Assembly (NCBI RefSeq): GCF_003206695.1
Contig: NZ_PZJN01000003.1
Location: forward strand, 662,574-726,573
DNA from: Salinicola halophyticus
GTDB taxonomy: Bacteria > Pseudomonadota > Gammaproteobacteria > Pseudomonadales > Halomonadaceae
Direction of reading: 5' to 3'
Length of the DNA: 64,000 nt
Below are positions 28,532 to 38,229 of this stretch, piece after piece (positions within the stretch are counted from its first letter, which is position 1; every line of letters begins with the position of its first letter). The notes below the pieces were generated by a model. It was given only the letters and a program-made list of their open reading frames with translations. It made no database searches and was not told the DNA's origin. The translations under genes were made by a program, and so were the position numbers.

Positions 28532-29422
28532 TCATCGCTCGGCATCGCCAGGCGTTTCGGGGCGGGTATCGGCATCGTCCGGCGTTTCGATGCGGGTATC
28601 GGTATCGGTATCGGTATCGACAGAAGGCTTACGCTCGAAGGTAAACACGCCAAGGCCCTTCTCCATCGGTACCGACTCGAAGGTGCAATTGAACGCCTCG
28701 GCCCAGCTCTGGCAGATCCGCTTCTCTTCCCCGCGCGCAGCATCGTCCAGCCAGACCGCCGCGTCGGGAGCGAGCTTATCGATCACTGCCGGCACCGCCG
28801 GGTAACGGGCGAACTCGCACGTCTTGGCCGGCGGGCCATCAATGAGTACGAAATCGATGTTTTGCAGGTCTTCGAGCAACGCCACCGGATACCAGCTGAC
28901 GGTCTGGTCTTCACGCGTATTGAGATGCTCACCCTGCCACGGTTCCAGCTCGCCAACGCGCAGATCGACCCACTTGCCCAGCCCCTCCCTGTCGAGATTG
29001 GCTTGAGTTTTACCGCCGAAGTGCGCGGAGTGTTCGATCGAAACCAACCGACCGGCACCGACCTGGGACAGCGCATCCGCAATCACCAGCGTGGAAGAAC
29101 CACTACCGAACTCCACGATCAGCCTGGGCCGTGTCGCCATGATCCATTCGTGGAGTTCCAGCAGCACATCTGGCGACAGCGGCCAGCCACGCAGCGGGGG
29201 CAAGCGGCCCTGAATCTTGAGCCGTTGAGTGAGCCAGTGAAACGCCTCGAACTGCCGGTAGAGATGCCGATCCATCTCCTGCTGCTTAGCCAGCATGGCG
29301 GATTGCAGCTTGTGCAGGCGGGCATCCAAGACCTTATCGAACGCCTCGAGACGCGACGCTTCCAGCGCTTCGGCCGGAGAGAGGTCCGCAGACCACGCCT
29401 CTTTGGCTTTATCCTCGCTCAT
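28532..29422 (-). CDS. Class I SAM-dependent methyltransferase-like protein with repetitive tail
   Basis: 296 residues. An N-terminal helical, coiled-coil-prone region (about 1-75) precedes a methyltransferase fold with IVEFGSGSSTLVIADAL (motif I), LVSIEHSAHFGG, DFVLIDGPPAK, and AVWLDDAARGEE. This resembles Methyltransf_24-type proteins of polysaccharide loci. The last 25 residues are built from repeats: DTDTDTDT, then DTRIETPDDA and DTRPETPGDA. It sits 53 bp before rfbB and 44 bp after ugd. It probably methylates a sugar or caps the polymer; the substrate cannot be read. Confidence 0.8.
   Translation of the reverse strand: MSEDKAKEAWSADLSPAEALEASRLEAFDKVLDARLHKLQSAMLAKQQEMDRHLYRQFEAFHWLTQRLKIQGRLPPLRGWPLSPDVLLELHEWIMATRPRLIVEFGSGSSTLVIADALSQVGAGRLVSIEHSAHFGGKTQANLDREGLGKWVDLRVGELEPWQGEHLNTREDQTVSWYPVALLEDLQNIDFVLIDGPPAKTCEFARYPAVPAVIDKLAPDAAVWLDDAARGEEKRICQSWAEAFNCTFESVPMEKGLGVFTFERKPSVDTDTDTDTRIETPDDADTRPETPGDAER
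28541..28618 (-). repeat. Tandem repeats encoding the acidic tail of the methyltransferase-like gene
   Basis: Two 30-bp units (28541-28570 and 28571-28600, about four mismatches) sit next to four perfect hexamers, written ggtatc on the + strand (28595-28618). All preserve the frame and add Asp/Thr or Glu/Thr/Pro residues at the C-terminus. Confidence 0.88.
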
Positions 29423-29466
29423 GTCGCATACCCGGTGACCTTTGAAGAGTCTCGATGCTAATCGAG

Positions 29467-30633
29467 TCAGTCGTTACCGAACAGGTCGCGTGTGTAGACT
29501 TTATCTCGCACGTCAGCGATGTCATCCATCAGGCGGTTGGCGATGATAACGTCACAGCGCTGCTTGAACGCCTCAAGATCCCTCATCACCTTCGAACCGT
29601 AGAACTCGTCTTCTTCCAGCACCGGCTCGTACACGACCACTTCCACGCCCTTGGCCTTGATGCGTTTCATTACGCCCTGCATAGCACTCGCCCGGAAATT
29701 ATCAGAACCCGACTTCATGATCAGGCGATAGACACCCACGACCTGGGGGTTGCGCTTCAACACCGCCTGGGCGATGAAATCCTTTCGGGTACGGTTCGCT
29801 TCGACGATGGCGCCGATCAGGTTGTTGGGCACGTCTTCGTAGTTGGCGAGCAGCTGCTTGGTATCCTTGGGCAGGCAATAGCCCCCGTAACCGAAACTCG
29901 GGTTGTGGTAATGCGTGCCAATGCGCGGATCGAGCCCAACCCCTTCAATGATCTGCTTGGTGTTCAGACCATGGGTTTCGGCGTAGGTATCCAGCTCATT
30001 GAAATAGGCAACGCGCATGGCGAGATACGTATTGGCGAACAGCTTGATCGCCTCGGCCTCGGTGCTATCCACGAACAGCGTGGGGATGTCCTGCTTGACC
30101 GCCCCCTGCTTCAGCAGGCTCGCGAAGCGCTCGGCCCGTTCGGAGCGTTCCCCCACGACGATACGTGACGGGTGCAGGTTGTCGTAAAGCGCCTTGCCTT
30201 CACGCAGGAATTCCGGCGAGAAAATCAGGTTGTTGGTGCCAAACCGCTCGCAGGCTTCCTTGGTGTAACCCACCGGCACGGTGGACTTGATCACCATCAC
30301 CGCCTCGGGATTGATCGCCATCACGCTCTGGATGACCGACTCGACACTGGAGGTATCGAAGTAGTTGTTGACCGGGTCATAGTTCGTTGGTGTGGCGATG
30401 ATCACGAACTCGGCATTCTGATACGCCTCCTGACCATTCAGCGTCGCGGTGAGATTGAGCGTCTTGTCTCGAAAGAACGATTCGATCTCGGCATCTTCGA
30501 TGGGCGACTGACGCGCATTAATCTGCTCGACCTTCTCGGCGACGACATCGACCGCCACGACTTCCTGATGTTGAGCCAGTAGCACTGCATTCGAGAGACC
30601 TACGTAGCCTGTGCCAGCAACGGCGACTTTCAT
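29467..30633 (-). CDS. ugd: UDP-glucose 6-dehydrogenase
   Basis: 388 residues from ATG at 30633 (AAGGAT 7 nt upstream; an in-frame TTG lies two codons earlier). The N-terminal NAD motif is [17 protein letters not shown]. The catalytic cysteine is in [14 protein letters not shown] (about residue 253). [14 protein letters not shown] is also typical of the short bacterial Ugd form. It oxidises UDP-glucose to UDP-glucuronate, giving an acidic sugar for the polymer. It is followed closely by the methyltransferase-like gene. Confidence 0.95.
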   Translation of the reverse strand: MKVAVAGTGYVGLSNAVLLAQHQEVVAVDVVAEKVEQINARQSPIEDAEIESFFRDKTLNLTATLNGQEAYQNAEFVIIATPTNYDPVNNYFDTSSVESVIQSVMAINPEAVMVIKSTVPVGYTKEACERFGTNNLIFSPEFLREGKALYDNLHPSRIVVGERSERAERFASLLKQGAVKQDIPTLFVDSTEAEAIKLFANTYLAMRVAYFNELDTYAETHGLNTKQIIEGVGLDPRIGTHYHNPSFGYGGYCLPKDTKQLLANYEDVPNNLIGAIVEANRTRKDFIAQAVLKRNPQVVGVYRLIMKSGSDNFRASAMQGVMKRIKAKGVEVVVYEPVLEEDEFYGSKVMRDLEAFKQRCDVIIANRLMDDIADVRDKVYTRDLFGND

Positions 30634-30711
30634 ACTCAATATCCTTATCGATACTATTCACAATTTATCAGCTAGCTGACTCAACCGTGGCGCAGCACCC
30701 CATTAAAGTGC

Positions 30712-32064
30712 CTAGCCTACGAAGTGGCGAATCTGCTCTGCAATTTTCGAGGCTGACGCTTCGGCAGTTTCGGCGTTGGTCGCTTCGACCATAACGCGGA
30801 TGAGAGGCTCGGTGCCGGACTTACGCAGCAAAACGCGACCATCAGGCCCCAGCTCGTTCTCCACCGCACCGACCATTTCTTTTACCGCCGGCTGAATTAG
30901 AGGATCAATCCCTTGCCCCGCCTGATAACTAACGTTGACCAGCGTCTGCGGCAACTTTTCGATACCCTGCTTGGCATCGGACAAACTCAGGCCCTGCGCG
31001 ATCAAACACGCCAGCACCTGCATGGAGGCGACGATGGCGTCCCCTGTGGAGGCGTGGTCGAGGTTGATCAAATGCCCGGAGGTTTCTCCGCCAATGCGCC
31101 AGCCATTGGCTTCTAACTGCTCCATCACATAGCGGTCACCGACTTTGGCCCGCAGAAACGGCACGCCCAGGGCATCTAGCGCCTGCTCCAGGCCGAGATT
31201 GCTCATTTGCGTACCAACCACGCCGCCTGCGTAGCCGTTTGCCTTGGCTTGGCGAGTCAGCAGATACAGCAGCTCGTCACCATCGACTATGGTTCCGGTG
31301 TGGTCGACCATCATTAAGCGATCCGCGTCGCCATCCAGCGCAATGCCTAGATCCGCTCCATGAGAAACGACGGCCTCGCAAAGGCTCTGCATCGAGGTGG
31401 CGCCACACTGCTCGTTGATGTTGAAACCATCTGGCGTGGCATGAATGGCAATGACTTTCGCCCCTAGCTCACGATAGACAGCCGGTGCTACCTTGTAGGC
31501 GGCGCCATTGGCGCAATCCACTACGATCTTGAAACTATCGAGGCTCAAATTGCCCGGAAGCGCCGCCTTGCAGTATTCGGTGTAGCGCCCCGTAGCGTCG
31601 TCGACTCGTCTAGCCTTCCCCAGCCGTTCCGAATCAACACAGGTCATACCGCCATCGAGAGCGATTTGCAAGTAACGCTCGATCTCCTGCTCCTGAACGT
31701 CATTTAGCTTGAAGCCACCTTTGGCGAAGATCTTGATGCCGTTGTCATAGAACGGGTTATGAGAAGCACTGATAACGACGCCTGCGTCCGCACGAAACGT
31801 AGACGTCAGATACGCCACCGCGGGCGTGGGTAACGGGCCCACTAGCGCGACATTGACACCGGCGGATGAAAACCCGGCTTCGAGTGCAGATTCCAGTAGA
31901 TAGCCACTAGCGCGGGTATCCTTACCGATCAGCACCTCGCGTACACCTTCCGCACCCAGTACCTGACCGGCAGCCCACCCCAATTTCATTGCAAAATCAG
32001 GCGTCATAGGAAATTTACCAACACGCCCTCTTATGCCATCGGTACCAAATAATTGACGGTTCAA
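30712..32064 (-). CDS. glmM: Phosphoglucosamine mutase
   Basis: 450 residues with all GlmM landmarks: [12 protein letters not shown], the phosphoserine loop [13 protein letters not shown] (S101), the metal site DGDADR, the sugar loop GGETSGHL, and the phosphate-binding [14 protein letters not shown]. It converts glucosamine-6-phosphate to glucosamine-1-phosphate for UDP-GlcNAc. The start is TTG at 32064, with GGAG 6 nt upstream and no good ATG at the conserved N-terminus; this probably keeps translation low. A housekeeping copy, usually near folP/ftsH, probably exists elsewhere, so this may be a locus-specific duplicate. Confidence 0.95.
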   Translation of the reverse strand: MNRQLFGTDGIRGRVGKFPMTPDFAMKLGWAAGQVLGAEGVREVLIGKDTRASGYLLESALEAGFSSAGVNVALVGPLPTPAVAYLTSTFRADAGVVISASHNPFYDNGIKIFAKGGFKLNDVQEQEIERYLQIALDGGMTCVDSERLGKARRVDDATGRYTEYCKAALPGNLSLDSFKIVVDCANGAAYKVAPAVYRELGAKVIAIHATPDGFNINEQCGATSMQSLCEAVVSHGADLGIALDGDADRLMMVDHTGTIVDGDELLYLLTRQAKANGYAGGVVGTQMSNLGLEQALDALGVPFLRAKVGDRYVMEQLEANGWRIGGETSGHLINLDHASTGDAIVASMQVLACLIAQGLSLSDAKQGIEKLPQTLVNVSYQAGQGIDPLIQPAVKEMVGAVENELGPDGRVLLRKSGTEPLIRVMVEATNAETAEASASKIAEQIRHFVG

Positions 32065-32152
32065 CTATTGCTCCAAAACTGTCATTTTACAGAATGGGCA
32101 CAACACGATATCACATGTTGTCATCACACAAACCAAGAAGTTGAAAACCTAT

Positions 32153-32875
32153 CTAACGACTATCATCAAAAGCCACTAAAAAATCAACCAAGTTATAATA
32201 GTAATTATCGACGTAATGAAAAGGTGCCGCCCCCCATTTATGCTCAAGCTTACCGACAACCATCTTATCGCTGGGCATGAACGCTTGGGAAGCAGGGATA
32301 TCCAAAAAAACGCGATCGTACAGTCTTCTCAAGTGCGAGTTTGCTTTTTCAATTAGATTTAAATCCACATTCGGAATAGCATCACCTTGTTCATCCGTTT
32401 TTGCCCACAAGCCACAATTTACTACAACTTTTGACAATAAGTTATGGCTCGACAATGAAGAAACGAATTTTTTCCATCCTCGCTCCCACAATTGAAAATG
32501 CTCGTCTGAAAAGGGGGAAACAGCTACGCCTTCTGCTTGTCTGAGGAAGGGGGTTTTTGACAATTCGTTCGAAAGTGTAACAATACTGCCGGTCGTAGAC
32601 TTGAAGAGTTTAAACCGCTCATCCACAAAATCAATGAGCAAAACATCAAACTCAGTGGATACTATTTTTTGTAACGCTTCTTTTTCAAAATCGGCTTTCA
32701 CCATTCTTTTTTGAAAATTTGAATTCAACTCTTGACTATAATTGTCTTTTTGCGGACTTGAGCCAAACGCGCTTGCAAAAGAGCTCCTAGAAAAATATCC
32801 TACTAATTCAAGCCGAGGCAAATCAAAGTTAAAAGCATCTCTCGACACACAGCTGCCAAAAATAAAAACCTTCAT
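32153..32875 (-). CDS. DUF6270-like protein of polysaccharide loci
   Basis: About 240 residues starting with MKVFIFGSCVSRDAF, the signature of a family found in capsule and cell-wall polysaccharide clusters (DUF6270, by memory). The GSC opening resembles the first block of SGNH hydrolases. Later landmarks are DFVDERF, PNVDLNLIEKAN and HYVDNYYY. The start at 32875 is chosen because the family begins there and GTGGGG lies just upstream; the frame is open for 26 more codons. The DNA is AT-rich, unlike genes before 32 kb, pointing to transfer. Function is unknown; an acyl- or glycosyl-modifying role is only a guess. Confidence 0.72.
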   Translation of the reverse strand: MKVFIFGSCVSRDAFNFDLPRLELVGYFSRSSFASAFGSSPQKDNYSQELNSNFQKRMVKADFEKEALQKIVSTEFDVLLIDFVDERFKLFKSTTGSIVTLSNELSKTPFLRQAEGVAVSPFSDEHFQLWERGWKKFVSSLSSHNLLSKVVVNCGLWAKTDEQGDAIPNVDLNLIEKANSHLRRLYDRVFLDIPASQAFMPSDKMVVGKLEHKWGAAPFHYVDNYYYNLVDFLVAFDDSR

Positions 32876-32980
32876 TTTTTTACCCCACGTGAATTTAATC
32901 TCTTGCTCTAAAAACAAATCTTCGTTTATGATATTGTTATACAGCCACATCAAAAAAACACAAAATTAATCATGGCAATA

Positions 32981-34444
32981 CTAAAGCAGTTTTTGTAAGT
33001 CAGCTATGCTTAAAACGTTATTCTCAACAAACAGGCATTTATACGATGACAGGATTGGCAAAGAACGAAAATAAAAAGCTGGCTCAATAAAACTATCATG
33101 AAATAGCTCAATAAGGTTCAAGCCGCTGGGACAAAACGCCAAATTTGCTAAGCCAGCACCATGAGGTGAAATTACAGTCTCTGCAGAGCCAAATATAGTC
33201 ACCTGTTCTTTAAATGAAAAATCTTCAGCACAAATAATTTCGAAACCAGCTTGTGACAAAAATTGGCAAACCTCATCTTCGTTCTCAAAACATCGAGAGC
33301 TTTTTTTACGAGAAATATATATTTTTTTAGCAGGCTCGTTTGCTGGCTTTACAAAAAACCCTTTAAAAAATTCGTGGACTTCCTGATTCCAATGAAATTG
33401 GGGCGAAGAAACAACATACGCCTTATCTATTAAAACGTCTTGACATGAAGAAGCTTTAAAAAATCTGTTAAAATCTAAACCAAGACACTCAGAAACATAT
33501 GGCAACAAATTGAACTTGTCAGAGTCGTAAATAATAGGGACGGAAAGATTACATAAAGATACATATCTTAGGCCGTAAACCATTTCAGCTAAAACATGAT
33601 AATAGTTACCAGAACTATGAGGAAACGGAAGCACATATGCTTCCTTCCACTCCTTGCATGCTGGCGTATAAACATTCTCTCTATATATTTTACTTAACCT
33701 GCTGGAAAAAGACTCGTGATACCTTCCATTTTTATCAAACACCGTTTGGAGACCATATAAAGCGGTGCTTACCTGTGCCCCCTCAAGAACAAAAACTCTA
33801 TCCACGTACCTTTTACCAACTCTAGCGTCAAACTTTTTCTGCTTGAGTTTTTTTAAAGTCTTATCACTTGCCCATTTAAAATAAGCATTAAAATCGTTTT
33901 GAAACTTATTCTCATGAGATATTTTATAGACACCAGGACTCGTTTGATCATTTAGTTGAAGATGACTTTTTTCTATAGCCTTGTCGTCACCAACCACTAT
34001 CTCGTTCAGACTGACCCTTTTAAAACCCACCTCTCTTTCAAGGGTCTTCTCGATCACACTATCTATCTCTTCAATTTTTTCGATATAACCTTCTATGATT
34101 TTGACTCTCATATCATTCGAGTCTACAAGATGTCGCAAAAGTAAATTCTGCATGACTCTTTTGGCAAAATTTATTTTTTTAAAAAAAAGTAAGCTCCGAA
34201 CTATTCCCATGGCCGCAAAACCATTAGCCAAACATTCATTTTTATCTATAGAAAAATGACGATCAACAAATTGATCATCACTGAATGTTTCTGATTCGAC
34301 TAAAATCTTTCGGCTTTTCAAATACGCTACTTCAGGATAATCACCGGCCAAACCACCCAATAAATCCAACAACTTTAACTTCAGCGCACTGTCACTACTT
34401 TCTTCTAAAAATTTGCCAAAATAAGCCCAGTCTTTTGAATTCAT
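32981..34444 (-). CDS. Glycosyltransferase family 61 protein
   Basis: 487 residues. The C-terminal half has the GT61 (DUF563) pattern: LPFPHSSGNYYHVLAEMVYG, then KKIYISRKKSSRCFENEDEV, then FSFKEQVTIFGSAETVISPH and GAGLANLAFC. The N-terminal 200 residues are helical and not recognised. Strongly AT-rich codon use sets it apart from the flanking GC-rich genes. It lies 8 bp from the next upstream glycosyltransferase gene and forms one block with it. The donor sugar is unknown. Confidence 0.85.
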   Translation of the reverse strand: MNSKDWAYFGKFLEESSDSALKLKLLDLLGGLAGDYPEVAYLKSRKILVESETFSDDQFVDRHFSIDKNECLANGFAAMGIVRSLLFFKKINFAKRVMQNLLLRHLVDSNDMRVKIIEGYIEKIEEIDSVIEKTLEREVGFKRVSLNEIVVGDDKAIEKSHLQLNDQTSPGVYKISHENKFQNDFNAYFKWASDKTLKKLKQKKFDARVGKRYVDRVFVLEGAQVSTALYGLQTVFDKNGRYHESFSSRLSKIYRENVYTPACKEWKEAYVLPFPHSSGNYYHVLAEMVYGLRYVSLCNLSVPIIYDSDKFNLLPYVSECLGLDFNRFFKASSCQDVLIDKAYVVSSPQFHWNQEVHEFFKGFFVKPANEPAKKIYISRKKSSRCFENEDEVCQFLSQAGFEIICAEDFSFKEQVTIFGSAETVISPHGAGLANLAFCPSGLNLIELFHDSFIEPAFYFRSLPILSSYKCLFVENNVLSIADLQKLL

Positions 34445-34451
34445 AGCAACT

Positions 34452-37079
34452 TTATCCTATAACCTTCAATTGTTTTTGGACTAACAAATTACTCGTATCA
34501 ACAAGGCTTTCAACTCTCATTTTGGTAACAGCAGGATGTACGTTTTTTTCGACGAACTTGAGACCATTTTGCCTATATTGAAGATACTTTCCAGGGTTGC
34601 TCCAGAGCTCTTGGATTAAATCATAGACACCGCTTGGCTCTGTATAGCACGCTGCGTCTTTAAAAATCGCTTCAAATTGCCAAGGTAAAATAACCACTAC
34701 ACCACGAGCCATTGCTTCTGCAATGTTACGGCCAAACTCTTCTATATAGTCACAGTGAACGAAGTGAACGAAAAAATCTAAGTCATCCAAAAACTCGACA
34801 ACTGAAACAGAGTCAAAGTCATACAGAACCCAGTTTTGAGGTATTTTTTCTAGTAATTTTTTTGGATATCTCACCCCACCCATCAATCTTACTTCAACTT
34901 CCGAGTCGGCCATATAAGCCAACTCTATATCTTGCGGATTAGAAGGCCATTTAGTCCAATGGTCTCTAGCATGCCTCCCCACGACAGGCACATTTCTATT
35001 ACTTTTTAAACTCGTTCTGTTTTTTTGTGACTCTATAATTTTTTCGGATAAAGGCGGGTACCAGATCTCGTCATGTATATATTCATAACCGCATTTTTGC
35101 AGAACTTCTTTTGCAGATGGGGAAATCGCTATCCAGACGGGTAGCCGTCCAAAATTTCGTTGACAGGTTTCTTCTACATCATTTTTAAAATAGTAATGAG
35201 GCTCCTGACTGCGAAGCTGCATTGGCGACTGGTTAACCAAGATAAAAACCTTGTCAGTTTTTATAGTCGGAAGTAAATCCGGCTGATACTTTAAAATAGG
35301 TGGATGATGTATAAGCAGAGCCTCACAAGAAACTTCGTCTTCCCACGTTAAAATATCTACACCCGGATTGAAAGACAGCAGACGATACTCCGCAGCGATA
35401 TCTTTAGCGAATCTTAAATCAAATCTAGGCCAATGAAACATACCAATTTTTAGGCCTAAATCAACGGCCGATTCTATATATGCCTCGTTGCACCTGCGGG
35501 TCCCTCCCAATAAACTAAGGTCGGAAATTAGTATAATATCGTAGCGATTATCAACGCCTCTTTTTTGAGGAGAAAGACCGTTTGGTACAGGGAAGGGGAA
35601 TTTTTCCCCCGTACGCTCCATTTTCAAGTCAGCCCTATTCTTGCAGCGGTTTCTCCAAAACTCGGCTTGTTTCCCGTATTCTTTCCTTACGCCATAATCC
35701 AATGACTTGAGACTTGTCTTTGCGCTAGATGTTAAAGATGCTTCGTGCTTCAAAAATAAAGACATTGGTACGTTCGGAAAAACATCTATAATCGCATCTG
35801 TACCAAATAACTTCCTAGCTCGTTGCAAAAACTCGTCATCCGCATTTGCAACGATCCCATCCCACTCCCCCAATGCCTCTAAGTCCCCACGGCGAATCAT
35901 TAAAGAGGGGTAACTTCTATGGACATACTCCATATTATTACGTTCAGGACGTAGCGAAAAATAGAGTTCAGGACTGACTCTCGCCATAAAACTAAAAGTA
36001 AGCTTGGTCTCATTAGTTGCCAAAAGCTTTTCAAGCTGACATTCTATCATTTGAGGATGCGACCAATCGTCACTGTCATGGACAGTAATCACTTCTCCTG
36101 TCGCCAATGACAGCGCCCTATTTCGAGTTGGATAAGCGCTTAAATTCTTTTCGTTTTTGTATATTTTTAATCTGCTATCTGTTGCAGCATAGCTTTTTAA
36201 CATCTCCCAGGAACCATCGCTGCTGCAATCATCTACAGCAACAACTTCCAGATTTGAATAAGTTTGATTTAGCAAGCTTTCAAGAGACACGCGCAAATGT
36301 TCTTCTGCATTATAAACAGGCATAAGAACACTAACTTTTACATCTAGATTTATCTGCGAAACAGGCCGTGAACATATATTATCGAATCTTGCAGCCAACC
36401 TATTTTTTTTGAACTCTAACGGGCTCAAAAAATTTGATGTGTATATTTCACTAATGATACTAATTATAGCTTCGTCGCTTTCACCTTTGGCTATATGCAA
36501 ATTAGTTTTTGAGCATAAAAAATCACTATCGATGCCTTTTTTTAAAGGATACTCTATTTTATCCGCGGCACGGTCAAGTTCTCCAACATTAATCAGTGCC
36601 TCTATTTCTAAAAGCCGAGGCTTTTTCCGGCGCATAAATGAAGGATTAAAATATCGAGCTTTATTAAGGTAATATCGCGCTTTAGACCAATCTTTTTGGC
36701 TAGCAAGCACACGCGCAAGCTCCCAAGCAGCGTTTCCGCGCTCCGTTTTTTCCTCCGACTTATTTTCCACCATGTCCATTAAAAGCAAAAGAGATAGATT
36801 TTCATATCCTGAACGCAACTTTACAGCCAATTCTTTAGATTCAATACCAAGCTTTGAAGCCTCTTTATATTCTTTTGCATGTGAGTGTAAATAAGAGAAA
36901 TAGCTGGCTGAATCTTTATACAGAAAATCTTCAGACCCGACTCTATTTAACTTCTCACCATATTTATGAAAATGCTCCTCCGGATTAGCCCGTAGAATCG
37001 AAACATCACGATAATGTGAAGCATACCAACTTGAGTCAAACAGACTAGTCTTTTTAAGGAATTCAACATGACTAAACAT
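34452..37079 (-). CDS. Bifunctional GT2-GT-B glycosyltransferase, AT-rich paralogue
   Basis: About 875 residues. A degenerate N-terminal repeat (SLFDSSWYASHYRDVSI) precedes a helical region with TPR-like helices. A family-2 domain follows (VKVSVLMPVYNAEEHL, VDDCSSDGSW, HDSDDWSHP), then a C-terminal GT-B-like domain (VVGRHARDHWTKWP, EEFGRNIAEAMARGVVVI). It aligns along its length with the GC-rich gene at 21169-23832. ATG at 37079 is preferred over TTG at 37088. It lies 15 bp from kpsE, so it should be cotranscribed with the export genes. Confidence 0.87.
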   Translation of the reverse strand: MFSHVEFLKKTSLFDSSWYASHYRDVSILRANPEEHFHKYGEKLNRVGSEDFLYKDSASYFSYLHSHAKEYKEASKLGIESKELAVKLRSGYENLSLLLLMDMVENKSEEKTERGNAAWELARVLASQKDWSKARYYLNKARYFNPSFMRRKKPRLLEIEALINVGELDRAADKIEYPLKKGIDSDFLCSKTNLHIAKGESDEAIISIISEIYTSNFLSPLEFKKNRLAARFDNICSRPVSQINLDVKVSVLMPVYNAEEHLRVSLESLLNQTYSNLEVVAVDDCSSDGSWEMLKSYAATDSRLKIYKNEKNLSAYPTRNRALSLATGEVITVHDSDDWSHPQMIECQLEKLLATNETKLTFSFMARVSPELYFSLRPERNNMEYVHRSYPSLMIRRGDLEALGEWDGIVANADDEFLQRARKLFGTDAIIDVFPNVPMSLFLKHEASLTSSAKTSLKSLDYGVRKEYGKQAEFWRNRCKNRADLKMERTGEKFPFPVPNGLSPQKRGVDNRYDIILISDLSLLGGTRRCNEAYIESAVDLGLKIGMFHWPRFDLRFAKDIAAEYRLLSFNPGVDILTWEDEVSCEALLIHHPPILKYQPDLLPTIKTDKVFILVNQSPMQLRSQEPHYYFKNDVEETCQRNFGRLPVWIAISPSAKEVLQKCGYEYIHDEIWYPPLSEKIIESQKNRTSLKSNRNVPVVGRHARDHWTKWPSNPQDIELAYMADSEVEVRLMGGVRYPKKLLEKIPQNWVLYDFDSVSVVEFLDDLDFFVHFVHCDYIEEFGRNIAEAMARGVVVILPWQFEAIFKDAACYTEPSGVYDLIQELWSNPGKYLQYRQNGLKFVEKNVHPAVTKMRVESLVDTSNLLVQKQLKVIG

Positions 37080-37093
37080 TTTATTCAACTCAC

Positions 37094-38221
37094 TTAGTCT
37101 CTATGATCTCTGACAATTAAAATTAACATGTTGATAATCAGCGTAACGAATATAGCAATAACTGAAAACACTGCTATCATATAAAATCGTTCAGGCTTTT
37201 CCGGGTATTCCGGCATCGTTGGGGATTGCAGTACAGAAAGCTGTTTGAGCTGACGTGCGGCCTCCACACGAGTATTTTCCAGCGCAGCTAATGTACCCGA
37301 GTAGGCTTCTTGTGCGAACTGGGCGCGGAGCTGCAGCGTCTGGTATTTGGACGACACGGCGTTGAGTGCGCCGCCCGACTGTGCCGCCAGGCGCTCTTTC
37401 TGCTCGTCGATTTGTTTCTGAAGCGCACTGATCTGGCTTTTCAAGTTTGTCATTTGGGGAGAAGTCTGACTCTGGTAACTGCCCATCGCAGCGCGCTGCG
37501 CTTTCAGGCTGGCTAGCTCGCCCTCCAGCTTGGCGACGACGGTGCCCAGGCTCTGAACCGTCGAAGTTGGCGACGCCAGGCCATTCTCGTTTTCGAACTC
37601 GAGCAGATCCTGTCGGGTCTCTTCGAAGCGCTTCTCGAGCACACCCACCTGCTCTTCCAGGAATTTGACCTGCTCTTGTGCGAGGCGCTGGCCCATCTCG
37701 TTCATATGGCGCTCGCCTTGCTGAAGGATCAGCTTGGCGATCTTGTTGGCTTCTTCCGGAGTAAAGGCATTCACGTCGACTCTCAGTACGCCGGCGTACT
37801 CGTCCAGTTCGATGGAAACCATGCTCTTGTAATAATCCAGCAATTTCTCCGTCGGCGCGTTCTCGTCACCCAGGCGGCTGAAGAAATCGCCATTGTTGGC
37901 GTAGTGCTTACGGAAGTCCGCGTTCTTCTCCAGGAAGTGCAGCATATCGGTGGAAAGCATGTAATCCCGCAACAACAGCATATCTGCCGAGTTCTTGCCG
38001 CCCCCGCCAGAGAGGATCGAGCTGAAGCTGAGTTCCGGCGTGGAAATCTGGGGGCTTTCCAGAATCACGTGAGCATGAGAAACGTAGCGATCAGATGCCC
38101 AGATCGCCCAATAAAAGCTGACGAGTAAAATCAGGATGATACAGAGAGTCCAGTGAATCTGGCGCTTGGCGAAATCCAACCATCGATGCGGCGCGCTGGC
38201 CGTGGTAGCTGTTTGCGTCAT
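37094..38221 (-). CDS. kpsE: Capsule export inner-membrane/periplasmic protein, KpsE/CtrB/BexC-like
   Basis: 375 residues. One membrane helix lies near 28-48 (LCIILILLVSFYWAIWAS) and a second near 345-370. A long periplasmic region between them has coiled coil (about 160-325). This is the polysaccharide co-polymerase (PCP-3) layout that bridges the KpsMT transporter to the KpsD outer-membrane channel. The VSHAHVILESPQ region after the first helix is typical of the family. It sits 8 bp after kpsT. Confidence 0.9.
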   Translation of the reverse strand: MTQTATTASAPHRWLDFAKRQIHWTLCIILILLVSFYWAIWASDRYVSHAHVILESPQISTPELSFSSILSGGGGKNSADMLLLRDYMLSTDMLHFLEKNADFRKHYANNGDFFSRLGDENAPTEKLLDYYKSMVSIELDEYAGVLRVDVNAFTPEEANKIAKLILQQGERHMNEMGQRLAQEQVKFLEEQVGVLEKRFEETRQDLLEFENENGLASPTSTVQSLGTVVAKLEGELASLKAQRAAMGSYQSQTSPQMTNLKSQISALQKQIDEQKERLAAQSGGALNAVSSKYQTLQLRAQFAQEAYSGTLAALENTRVEAARQLKQLSVLQSPTMPEYPEKPERFYMIAVFSVIAIFVTLIINMLILIVRDHRD

Positions 38222-38229
38222 AGGAAGGC

